Shown here: positions 40,496 to 47,913 of the stretch, piece by piece
Layout: each line of letters starts with the position of its first letter
Position numbering within the stretch: the stretch's first letter is position 1
NCBI GenBank assembly: GCA_963844855.1
Contig: CAWJQP010000005.1
Location: 310,001 to 374,000, forward strand
DNA: 64,000 bases
Direction: 5' to 3'
Origin: DASQDN01 sp963844855
Lineage (GTDB): Bacteria > Acidobacteriota > Terriglobia > Bryobacterales > Bryobacteraceae
Notes under the pieces: model-generated
The model's database searches: none
The model's input: only the letters and a program-made list of their open reading frames with translations
What the model was told of the DNA's origin: nothing
Program-made: the position numbers and the translations under genes

Positions 40496-41626
40496 CTAAT
40501 CACGCTTGCGGCCGAACCAGATCGCATTGGGAGCGTCCGAGCGCGCCGCGATGATGTCCTGCCAACCATCCCCGTCCACATCACTGAAAACCATCCCGTA
40601 AACAGCTCCCTTGCCGTCGTTCCAGGGAACCTCATGAAAGCTTCGCCCCTTCCCTTCATTGACGTAAACCGCGCCCGGGGATTCCACAAATCCGACAACA
40701 ACATCGATTGCCCCGTCACGGCTCAGATCGGCAAGCGCTAGAGCATAGGGTGTCCGCCGAGCTCCTGATAACTGTACAGGCTCGCCAAACTGCCGGCTAC
40801 CTCGGTTGAAAACCACATAAGTCGCCTTTTGCGGCTCTTCGATGAACGCAAGATCAAGTCGTCCGTCACCATCGAGATCGCCTGCCGCGCCGATGCGTGC
40901 CGCCGTTTTCGCGGATCCTATGTTCGTGGAAGTAGGAAACTTCCCCTTGCCGTCGTTCCATAACACCAGGCACTGACCACCCTCACGGTGCGGGACAAAC
41001 AAGTCGAGCGCGCCGTCACCATCAAAATCGGCCGCCACGATCGAGGTCGCCGATTGCGTCGGCAATGGCTCGCAGGACGCAAAGGCGCCCTTGCGATCGT
41101 TGAAGCACACGAAACTCGGGCGGACGGTGTCGCCACCCCGGTTGGCGACCACGATCTCTGGATAGCGATCTCCGTTGAGGTCCGCCAGCGTCACGTACCG
41201 TGTGCTCCAGTTGGGATCTCCAAACGAACCAGCTTCCACAAAGCGCCCTCGGCCATCGTTTTTGTAAATGAGTTTCCGATCCGGAGCATCATTGCTGACG
41301 ACGACATCCAGGTCACCGTCCCGATCGATGTCGGCTAGCGCCGCCGAGTACGTTCGATCCGGAGCTGTCCCGAGATTGCTCGCGGTGAATCCTCCTTTGC
41401 CGTCGTTGAGCAGCACTCGATTGTGTAGGGGCCAGTGACGCCCTTTGGCGAGCACCAAGTCGAGGTGACCATCACCGTTAAGATCACCGATACTCACACC
41501 CGCCGAAGTCTCGCCCTTATCTTCAAGTGCCTGAACTCGTTCGAACGAAGGCAGTGACGGGACGGGTGGCTCCGCGACCGCCTGCAAGAACACCATCAAG
41601 GGGAGCAATATCAGGAACAGCCGCAT
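40496..41626 (-). CDS. Secreted FG-GAP/VCBS seven-repeat beta-propeller protein
   Basis: 376 residues from the ATG at 41626, preceded by GGAGGCAACG; signal peptide MRLFLILLPLMVFLQAVA. Seven calcium-binding loops occur at regular spacing: DLNGDGHLD, DIDRDGDLD, DLNGDRYPE, DFDGDGALD, DLDGDGRLD, DLSRDGAID and DVDGDGWQD. This defines an FG-GAP/VCBS seven-bladed propeller as in integrin-like domains. The third and sixth loops deviate at a ligand position. Such secreted propellers bind ligands or partner proteins; no enzyme activity is indicated. The gene lies 3 bp before the Lhr-type helicase and is co-directional with it and Nei, an odd operon mate for DNA repair. Confidence 0.85.
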   Translation of the reverse strand: MRLFLILLPLMVFLQAVAEPPVPSLPSFERVQALEDKGETSAGVSIGDLNGDGHLDLVLAKGRHWPLHNRVLLNDGKGGFTASNLGTAPDRTYSAALADIDRDGDLDVVVSNDAPDRKLIYKNDGRGRFVEAGSFGDPNWSTRYVTLADLNGDRYPEIVVANRGGDTVRPSFVCFNDRKGAFASCEPLPTQSATSIVAADFDGDGALDLFVPHREGGQCLVLWNDGKGKFPTSTNIGSAKTAARIGAAGDLDGDGRLDLAFIEEPQKATYVVFNRGSRQFGEPVQLSGARRTPYALALADLSRDGAIDVVVGFVESPGAVYVNEGKGRSFHEVPWNDGKGAVYGMVFSDVDGDGWQDIIAARSDAPNAIWFGRKRD

Positions 41627-41708
41627 CGTTGCCTCCAATCGAATATTAAATCTTCTGGTGAAAAGTCGTCTTGCGCTGGAACATTGACGATCTTGTGGAG
41701 GACGCTAC

Positions 41709-41798
41709 ATGCCTGAGTTGGATCCTCTAGCTGGTTTGGCGTTGAAGGCGAGGATTATTCAACGCGGGCGGGCGGCCAGAAATATATTTTCGGGTTAA
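41709..41798 (+). CDS. Possible 29-residue small ORF coupled to the next gene
   Basis: ATG at 41709 has GGAGG eight bases upstream and encodes MPELDPLAGLALKARIIQRG plus 9 residues. Its TAA overlaps the next ATG (TAATG at 41796-41800). A good ribosome-binding site and stop-start overlap suggest a leader peptide or coupling, but a chance ORF or remnant is possible. Confidence 0.3.
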   Translation: MPELDPLAGLALKARIIQRGRAARNIFSG

Positions 41799-42399
41799 TG
41801 ATGTCGCAATCCCTTCTTGCGATCCTACTGTTTCTCGCACCATTTAAATTGATGGACTGTGCGTTCGGCGCTCACGTGGAGTTCAGCGGCGCTCACAAAG
41901 TGTCAACCGGGCCGGTAATGTCAGAAACGACAACGTAAATCGGAACGCCAACGTTATCGTCAACCGGGATATCGAGATAAATGTCGACCACCATTATGGC
42001 GGCTACTATGGCCGAGGTTGCTGCTATCACCCTGTAGCTACTGCGGCCGCGGTGATCGCGACTGCGATGTTAACGGCTGCAGTAATCGGTTCTGTGGTCA
42101 ATGCGCTACCACCGTCGTGCAGCGTCGTAATGGTTGGTGGTCTCTCCTGCCAGCAGTGCGGCAGCACCTGGTACCAGCCGCAGTACGTCGGCGGCAATAC
42201 GACGTACGTTGTGCTCAAAGGCCCATTGCGCAGCGTAACGGCGGTCGGAGAGAACCCACTCAAACGTGCTCAAGCCCGCAATAAGAATTACTGCTCCAAC
42301 GCGAGCATCTCAAACCAGCGGCGATGCTTGACGATCAGTTTCGCAGTCTGTGCGTTCGTCGAGCCTTCCTTCCGCCAGTTCGGGTCGCCCTTGGCATAA
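41798..42399 (+). pseudogene. Small secreted 'QQCGSTWYQPQY' protein, frameshifted and stop-lost
   Basis: A signal peptide (SQSLLAILLFLAPFKLMDC) starts at 41798/41801. About 35 codons on, the frame changes (near 41900) to NRAGNVRNDNVNRNANVIVN, then HPVATAAAVIATAMLTAAVI and VGGLSCQQCGSTWYQPQYVG, then TTYVVLKGP. This is a known bacterial envelope-protein pattern: repeated Asn/Val stretch, hydrophobic Ala/Val segment, then an LPPSC...QQCGSTWYQP motif. Relatives normally stop soon after the YVV segment. Here the frame runs on to 42399 and overlaps the opposite-strand metallopeptidase gene by more than 100 bp. A second indel after position 42220 may explain the lost stop. Function unknown. Confidence 0.6.
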
Positions 42400-42689
42400 T
42401 TACGCAGGTGCACCATTTCGTGAGCGATCGTATTGCGTTGTTCGGCGCGCGCCAGCCGGCCACGCAGGTCTGAATCACTTTCCCGCAAGACGCGCATAGC
42501 CGCCGTTTTCGTTTGGATGTCCGGCTTGATATCTCCGATCGTTCCATCCTCGAGCTCTTGCTGGCTAACCAGTTGCATTGTGATTTCCCAATCCTCTAAT
42601 CCCAGCTCGCGCTGCCAGTACTGGACGCATTGGGGCAACTCGTCCGGACGCGAAAAATAGGATGCGAGAACCAGGAAAAATCGCAGCAT
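42288..42689 (-). CDS. Small HExxH putative metallopeptidase
   Basis: 133 residues from the ATG at 42689 (or 140 from 42710). A short hydrophobic start (MLRFFLVLASYF) is followed by ELGLEDWEITMQLVSQQELE. Near residue 90 lies NTIAHEMVHLRNYAKGDPNW, containing HEMVH, the zinc-binding HExxH signature, with further acidic residues missing downstream. The C-terminal KLIVKHRRWFEMLALEQ is helical. The size and motif resemble SprT-like or other minimal gluzincin-type domains, but the third zinc ligand is not obvious. The gene is convergent with the small secreted protein; their ends overlap only because that gene's stop is lost. Function not assigned. Confidence 0.55.
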   Translation of the reverse strand: MLRFFLVLASYFSRPDELPQCVQYWQRELGLEDWEITMQLVSQQELEDGTIGDIKPDIQTKTAAMRVLRESDSDLRGRLARAEQRNTIAHEMVHLRNYAKGDPNWRKEGSTNAQTAKLIVKHRRWFEMLALEQ

Positions 42690-42898
42690 TCCATATAGTG
42701 CAGTAATCACTTCTTTTATCTCAATAGGAGGAAAGGCGGGAGAGTACTAGATTGACGGTATACGCCGGAATTAAATCGAGAAGCAACAAACAGTTAGCCT
42801 CTCAGCGATCCTGACATGTCGATTCAAGGCCTCAAATACGGTTGGAAAAGCTCGATCATTGTAGGTGCCAAATCAACTCTGGTAACTCGTTGTAGTCG

Positions 42899-43880
42899 TC
42901 AAACCAGACCGGCCGCACACCAAACTCCAGGTATTTCGCTGATTCTGACTCCGATCTCCCTGGCCGAGGGCTCTCCGCCTTGTCTGTCATAGGGCCATCT
43001 CAGGAACGCGTAATGGTAACGTCCGGGATATGCCGTGAACGCCTCGCGCAAAAGGCCATTCATTGCGTCGTCTTCGAAAGAACAGCCAATGTAGAGCGCT
43101 ATGTGAACGGGATTCGCGAGGAATCCATCATAGACGGTAGTAAGAATTTCCGAGCGCTTACCGTTATAAATAGTCAGGTATTGCGAAGTGGAGAAGACAA
43201 ATCGGACATTCGTGATCATAAACAACCGTCTCGGCGTGTAGCCGTGGAGATGATAGATCGATTGATGCCATTGACTTTTTTGTGCCAGTCCATCTGGGTC
43301 GCCCCGCAGTTCGTCGCCCTTCATAGCCCAAGCGGCATGGGGGACCTTTTGCTCCGCAAGGGCTTCGGACATCAGCGCGTCGAAGTTATATGTGATGATC
43401 GAATCCCATCCAGGAAATAGGCCAGGGCCGCGCTCCGGCACGTTCTGCGCATGCGACAGTTCAGCAATCGCTCGGTGAGACGCGCTCGGCTCTTTTGCTC
43501 GGTCATATAGAATCCCGGTGAGCAGCCGAAATAAATGTTGACCGCAGAGATCGTAGCAAACTTGCGCGCCTTTCATCAGCGTCTCAACGTTCGCTTTAGA
43601 CCCCTTCGCCTTTACTTCTGCAAGAACTTCTCTGGCTACCTGTTCCTGCGCCGGCGTATAACGCTTAACGTCGCTGACGCGATGCTCATAACGCCAGGTA
43701 CCGGTTCCACCCGTGCGTACCGTGCCATCAGGAAGAAACTCAATTGGTGGCTGCTCTGGGTTATCCGCGGCGGGGACAGACCCATAGAACTCCAAGCCTT
43801 TTTCGAGGGTCGCTTCCAACATTAATTTGACTAGCTCTGGCCAGGCAGGGCGGTATCACCAGCGTGAAGCGCCCTTTCCC
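42899..43880 (-). pseudogene. SIR2-like domain protein, disrupted at the NAD-binding loop
   Basis: The open part (43822 down to 42899, 307 residues) has the SIR2-like features IITYNFDALMSEAL (T-x-N-x-D), SIYHLHGYTPR (catalytic His in LHG), FVFSTSQYLTIYNG and ALYIGCSFEDDAMNGLLREA. Its first ATG falls after the fold has begun. Upstream, one frame reads RPAWPELVKLM continuously with the ORF but stops at TGA 43856-43858. Another frame carries GKGRFTLVI at 43854-43880, the strand that should precede the GAG-x-S loop. The two strands abut with the glycine loop missing, so a small deletion has removed the NAD-binding motif and shifted the frame. I infer a dead SIR2 gene, or a truncated product translated from 43822. 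Confidence 0.65.
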
Positions 43881-44089
43881 AAGAGGCGTGTTGCTGGGAT
43901 TGACGAGGGGTCAACGAGGAGTTTGGCGACATATTTTTCCTTGCATTGGTATAAGCGGAGCGCTTGGTTGGGCGGGGTCAGTAGCGTGAGAAAGCGCGGG
44001 GCAGTACCAATCGAGTTCCGGCCCTCGATGAGCCTCGGATGTGGGAACGATGATAAATCAATTTCGATCTCTCAACAGTGCGATTCACT

Positions 44090-44280
44090 GAGAAGATCAA
44101 CATTGGACCGTACCGGATCGATGCGCCGATCGGCGCCGGCGGTATCAGTTGACACCCGGCTGATCGCACGGTCGCGCTCAAGTTCGTCAACGGGCAGTTT
44201 ACCGATCGCTTCGCGCTTGAAACGCAGGCGATTCCCGCATTGAATCATCCGCGCGTTTGCGTGCTCCACGACCTATCGCA
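44090..44280 (+). pseudogene. Ser/Thr protein kinase N-lobe remnant
   Basis: The plus-strand frame reads INIGPYRIDAPIGAGGIS then a TGA. After a small gap it reads DRTVALKFVNGQFTDRFALE, TQAIPALNHPRVCVLHD. This parallels the N-lobe of the intact kinase at 55187-57820 (GPYEIEHLIGEGGMG, TVAVKIVKGQLSERFDREAR, ISALNHPNICALYD). The part of the glycine-rich loop linking strands 1 and 2 is deleted and nothing of the C-lobe remains. A stub of about 60 codons, clearly non-functional, about 200 bp from the disrupted SIR2 gene. Confidence 0.65.
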
Positions 44281-44358
44281 CTTTTTACCGTGTTCGGCAG
44301 TTTGATGCCGGGTAGAAAAAGCCTGGCAATTACCACTATGATGGTGGCTGCAACGCGT

Positions 44359-45555
44359 CTACTCCACTATCGCGGAGTAAACAATTGCCGCCAACCTCTC
44401 GCGCAACTGCAAGGCGCTTGGAGTCAACTGCACCATCAGCACACCCACCAGATCCTCAACTGGATCGACCCAGAATACGGTGCCCTGCGAGCCGCTCCAG
44501 TAATATGTACCCTTCGAATATGGCATTCCCGCACGCCCCGGCTCTGTCACTACCGCGACACCTAGCCCAAAACGTGTGCCGGCTGTCCGGAAGGACTCCA
44601 TTTCGCCAATATGGTTTTGAGCCATCCAGGCAATCGTCCTCGGTCCCAGCAAGCGCTTCCCGTTGAACGCGCCTCCATTCAGGAGCATCTGCGCAAATCG
44701 CCAATAGTCCGCGGCTGAAGAGTAGAGACCGCTCGCGCCACCCATGAAAGTCTTCGCTCGACCGGCTTCCGCTGGGATACGGGACAAAGACAAGGGATCG
44801 TCCTTCCCGTTCACAACGAGAATGGCGCGCCGCGAGCTCTTGTCTTCAGGAGGCCAAAAATGCGTATCCTTCATCCCGAGTGGATCGAGAATACGTTCTT
44901 GCACGAAGCGGTCGAGTGGCATGCCTCCAGCTACTTCCACTAACCGCCCCAACACATCGTGCGATGTGCCATAGATCCAACTGGAACCCGGTTGCGCACG
45001 GAGCGGACCCTTCGCTAACTCGCGCACGTACGCTTCAAGCGTGGGGAAGTTCATTCTGTCCCCTCGACTGCGGGAATCGAACACACCAGACGTGTGCGTG
45101 AAAAGATCCTCGATTGATATAGGTCGAAGAGATGTCGCAAATGTTCCCGGCGCTGTTTCCACGCGGACAGTCTTGAACTCCGGCAGATACGTCGATACAG
45201 GCTCCTTTACTGTGAAGCGCCCCTCTTCGAGCAGCATCAGCGCCGCCGCCACCGTGATCGGCTTCGTCATCGATGCCAAGTCGAACAAGGCGTCCACCGT
45301 CATTGGAGCGGGATTTTCCAAACCGCGGGTTCCGTAGGCTTGATGATGGACAATCTTGCCGCGCCTGGCGACGAGCGAAACGAAGCCTGCAGCTTTCTTG
45401 CTCGCCACGAGTTCTTGGAGCCAGGCGCCGATGCGCTCCAGCCGCTCGGCAGACATGCCCACCGATTCTGGTTTGGCTCGCGGCAAGTCGTCGCCGGCCA
45501 ACGCAACGAACGCGCAGACTAGCGCCAACCAGATCGCACAATTCAGGCGTTTCAT
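44359..45555 (-). CDS. Secreted serine hydrolase, class C beta-lactamase-like (penicillin-binding family)
   Basis: 398 residues with signal MKRLNCAIWLALVCAFVALA. The beta-lactamase/esterase fold is clear: LFDLASMTKPITVAAALMLL contains the S-x-x-K nucleophile motif (SMTK, about residue 95). ISIEDLFTHTSGVFD is the conserved substrate-side loop, and SSWIYGTSHDVLGRLVEVAG carries the Tyr of the Y-x-N/S motif. The third triad-like motif near YWSGSQGTVFWVDP is H/K-x-G-like but altered (SGSQGT). Such enzymes are esterases, amidases or D-peptidases acting in the envelope; antibiotic resistance is not implied. The start overlaps the MmgE/PrpD stop by 4 bp (ATGA) with GGAGGCGACC upstream. Confidence 0.85.
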   Translation of the reverse strand: MKRLNCAIWLALVCAFVALAGDDLPRAKPESVGMSAERLERIGAWLQELVASKKAAGFVSLVARRGKIVHHQAYGTRGLENPAPMTVDALFDLASMTKPITVAAALMLLEEGRFTVKEPVSTYLPEFKTVRVETAPGTFATSLRPISIEDLFTHTSGVFDSRSRGDRMNFPTLEAYVRELAKGPLRAQPGSSWIYGTSHDVLGRLVEVAGGMPLDRFVQERILDPLGMKDTHFWPPEDKSSRRAILVVNGKDDPLSLSRIPAEAGRAKTFMGGASGLYSSAADYWRFAQMLLNGGAFNGKRLLGPRTIAWMAQNHIGEMESFRTAGTRFGLGVAVVTEPGRAGMPYSKGTYYWSGSQGTVFWVDPVEDLVGVLMVQLTPSALQLRERLAAIVYSAIVE

Positions 45556-46982
45556 GCGGTCGCCTCCTTAATCACCTCAGCGGCGTCAGGCAAGCGTTGC
45601 AGTTGCCAGCAAAGCTGCATGATGCGCTGGGCTTGCGCGCTCGACACTACTCCCTCCGCCAATGACTCAAACTTGGCATCGAGTTCGGCATCGCTCATCG
45701 GCTTGCCGACGCTTCCTTTGGCATGCTCGACAAAAGTCTCCAGGCGCCTTCCATCTTTCAACGTAATTGCGATGCGGGCCTGGTCCTCGTGGATCGCTGA
45801 ATTGATTTTGGCAGAGACACGGTCGCGCAAAGTGATGATTTCGGGGTTGCGAGCCATGACGTCCGTGAACTCCCGTTCGCCGGCTTTCCCTTCGACGATC
45901 GCCAAAGCTGCTGCGAAGAAGACACTGAACTTTCCATCAAGACCTGTCTTCGGGGTCTTCTTTCCAGTCAGTTCGAGGACGAGCGGATGCACCTCGAGCT
46001 CGATGCGTTCGATCCTTGGGGCTGTCAGCTTGTGCTGGTTTCGAAGCTGAATGCATCCATCGATAACCGGATGAATGACTATGCCACAAGCATACGGCTT
46101 ATACGTGTTCAATAAGATCTCATAGCTTGAGCCGAGTTTCGTGGTGATCTCGGAATAGTTCCGTGACGAACTGAGCACGTTCGCCCATCCGCTCTTGGCC
46201 TCAAGCGCCTGCTCGGAGCTGGTAAAGTTCTGCTTGGCGAGCAGCGCCGCGGTCAGGCCGTTCTGGGCGGCGCGCCCTACGTGGAAGCTTTTGGTCATGG
46301 TGCCGAACATGGATCGCAAACCGACAGGTTGGGCGGCGGCAATTCCCAGAGCCCACGTCATCTGCTGCTCGCTTAGCCCGAGCACCTTGCCGGCAGCGGC
46401 CGCCGCGCCGAATACTCCTGCCGTTCCCGAGATGTGCCAACCGGCGTCGTAATGCGCAGGGTAGACAGAATTCCCGATGCGGCACTCGACTTCCACGCCG
46501 AGCACGAGCGCATGAAGGAAGTCACGTCCGGAGATGGGCTGCCGCTCGGCTAATACGAACAGCGCCGGAATCACCGGCCCCCCAGGATGGATGACTGTCT
46601 TTAAATGGGTGTCGTCGAAGTCGAGCACATGCGAGCTGATGCCATTCACCAGCGCCGCGTGAAAAACATCCAATCGTTCCCGCCGCCCGATCAACCGGCT
46701 CTGTCCCGTAGACAGCGGCGCCAGAGCGGCAATGGAGGTGTTGACCGCATCGTGACGGCAACCACCCAGGGCACATCCAACGAAATTCAACAGAGTGCGG
46801 GTCGCTTCCTTCGAAACATTCGCCGGCAGGCCTTCCGCACGCGCCTGCACGACATACCGCGCCAGCGTTCGCGACACGTCATGCGTCGCCTCGATCGACT
46901 GGGCACTGATGGAATCCCGGCAAGCCACAGCGCCAAGAAGTGGTAAGGCGCAAAGAAGATCCCGGCGGCTGGGCGTTGGCAT
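45552..46982 (-). CDS. MmgE/PrpD-family protein with exported N-terminus
   Basis: About 476 residues from the ATG at 46982, where a Tat/lipoprotein-like leader PTPSRRDLLCALPLLGAVAC begins. A GTG at 47027 overlaps the upstream stop (GTGA) and would add 15 residues. The body is MmgE/PrpD: FVGCALGGCRHDAVNTSIAA, NGISSHVLDFDDTHLKTVIH, FLHALVLGVEVECRIGNSVY, then HISGTAGVFGAAAAAGKVLG, AAQPVGLRSMFGTMTKSFHV, ILLNTYKPYACGIVIHPVID. The family includes 2-methylcitrate dehydratase and cis-aconitate decarboxylase; substrate here is unknown and the secretion signal is unusual. It sits between the NTF2-like gene and the serine hydrolase, overlapping both, so all three form an operon. Confidence 0.85.
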   Translation of the reverse strand: MPTPSRRDLLCALPLLGAVACRDSISAQSIEATHDVSRTLARYVVQARAEGLPANVSKEATRTLLNFVGCALGGCRHDAVNTSIAALAPLSTGQSRLIGRRERLDVFHAALVNGISSHVLDFDDTHLKTVIHPGGPVIPALFVLAERQPISGRDFLHALVLGVEVECRIGNSVYPAHYDAGWHISGTAGVFGAAAAAGKVLGLSEQQMTWALGIAAAQPVGLRSMFGTMTKSFHVGRAAQNGLTAALLAKQNFTSSEQALEAKSGWANVLSSSRNYSEITTKLGSSYEILLNTYKPYACGIVIHPVIDGCIQLRNQHKLTAPRIERIELEVHPLVLELTGKKTPKTGLDGKFSVFFAAALAIVEGKAGEREFTDVMARNPEIITLRDRVSAKINSAIHEDQARIAITLKDGRRLETFVEHAKGSVGKPMSDAELDAKFESLAEGVVSSAQAQRIMQLCWQLQRLPDAAEVIKEATA

Positions 46983-47023
46983 CTCGACCAGTCTTTTTAG
47001 TGGTCGCAGACCCATGGTCGGTT

Positions 47024-47437
47024 TCACTGCGCAGGTATACGAGTAGTGTGACGCTCCACCATTTGCCAGGCGCCGCCGTTCTTCACCCAGACCTGCAACA
47101 TGGTTAGAGGCACGTCGCCGGTAGCTCCGTGCGCCGTAACTTTGGCCCGAATGGTCGCAGTATTGCCGTAGACGTGAATCGTCTGCGAATGCACTTCGAA
47201 ATTTCCCTTTGACTTCACGAGCGCATCGATGGCTTCTCGTTTGTTCTCTAATTTGGTGTTGGAGTGACTATATTGCAGGCCGTCAGCAAAGATCTTTTCG
47301 AGCGCTGCGCCATCGCCGGCTTTCGCAGCCTTCACAAACGTTTCGTGAGCAGCCCGTACGGCACTTTCGTCGGCAGTCTCCGCCAACACGGCCATGGTAA
47401 ATGTGAGGATGACAGCACCTAACAACATATTCTTCAT
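47024..47437 (-). CDS. Secreted NTF2/SnoaL-like (DUF4440-type) protein
   Basis: 137 residues with signal MKNMLLGAVILTFTMAVLA. The rest is a cone-shaped NTF2-like fold: helix AVRAAHETFVKAAKAGDGAA, strand EKIFADGLQYSHSNTKLENK with the H-x-x-x motif usual in DUF4440, strand VYGNTATIRAKVTAHGATGD and strand LQVWVKNGGAWQMVERHTTR. Members are ligand-binding proteins or small isomerase/hydratase-like enzymes. It heads an operon with MmgE/PrpD and the serine hydrolase (overlapping ends). The exported localisation matches its neighbours. Function is not further defined. Confidence 0.8.
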   Translation of the reverse strand: MKNMLLGAVILTFTMAVLAETADESAVRAAHETFVKAAKAGDGAALEKIFADGLQYSHSNTKLENKREAIDALVKSKGNFEVHSQTIHVYGNTATIRAKVTAHGATGDVPLTMLQVWVKNGGAWQMVERHTTRIPAQ

Positions 47438-47856
47438 AGCCTACGATCATACTTGAGTCACGGGCTGCATTGTCGATGATTCCGATGACTGCATCGGCAC
47501 GCTCGGAAACGACGCTACGCTTCGACGTTTCCATGAAAAGTGACTACCGCTGGATGAGGTTGGTTCGCATCCTGGGGTCACGATAATTCAGTAGCTGATT
47601 GTCGCTGGTTTCAGCGGTCCGCTGGGGAATCCGCGTGAGAGCAATCCGCCCTATCGAGGTAATTCAATCCATTTAGCTGGTCAACTCGATTGGAAAATGG
47701 GCGTTTGAGTCGCACTTTAATTCGCTCGAATTGGCGCTTCGTAATGGGAACGTAACCGTGACCTATTCGGGTTTCTGACGTGTTATTAACAGAATTTCCG
47801 CTAAAGACAATGACAAGTGCGCCCGGCTGATGTATCTGCCGCAGCCCCATTATTTT
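47438..47856. other. Intergenic region between divergent operons, no gene recognised
   Basis: A minus-strand frame at 47611-47850 shows no domain and no good ribosome-binding site. The region should hold promoters for the NTF2-like operon (leftward) and the SIR2-nSTAND operon (rightward). Confidence 0.4.
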
Positions 47857-47913
47857 GGGGTATCCCCGGAGATAAACATGTCGGAAAGCAATTCGGTCGG
47901 CTGAGGTGGCTGA
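47857..47913 (+). promoter_or_regulatory. Leader of the SIR2-nSTAND operon
   Basis: GGGG-TAT-CCCC at 47857-47867 is an 11-base palindrome 47 bases upstream of the ATG and could be an operator. The ribosome-binding site GAGGTGG lies at 47903-47909, before the ATG at 47914. No clear -35/-10 pair was identified. Confidence 0.4.

Noticed and set aside
43827..44243. 138-residue plus-strand open frame
   Set aside because: Overlaps the SIR2 5' remnant and the kinase stub, which explain the sequence in other frames; Arg/Ser-rich shadow translation.
44359..45555. True beta-lactamase (resistance gene)
   Set aside because: The fold is shared with many esterases and peptidases; the Tyr and KTG-like motifs deviate, so only a serine hydrolase call is supported.
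47611..47850. 79-residue minus-strand ORF in the divergent intergenic region
   Set aside because: No domain, weak start, lies where promoters are expected.
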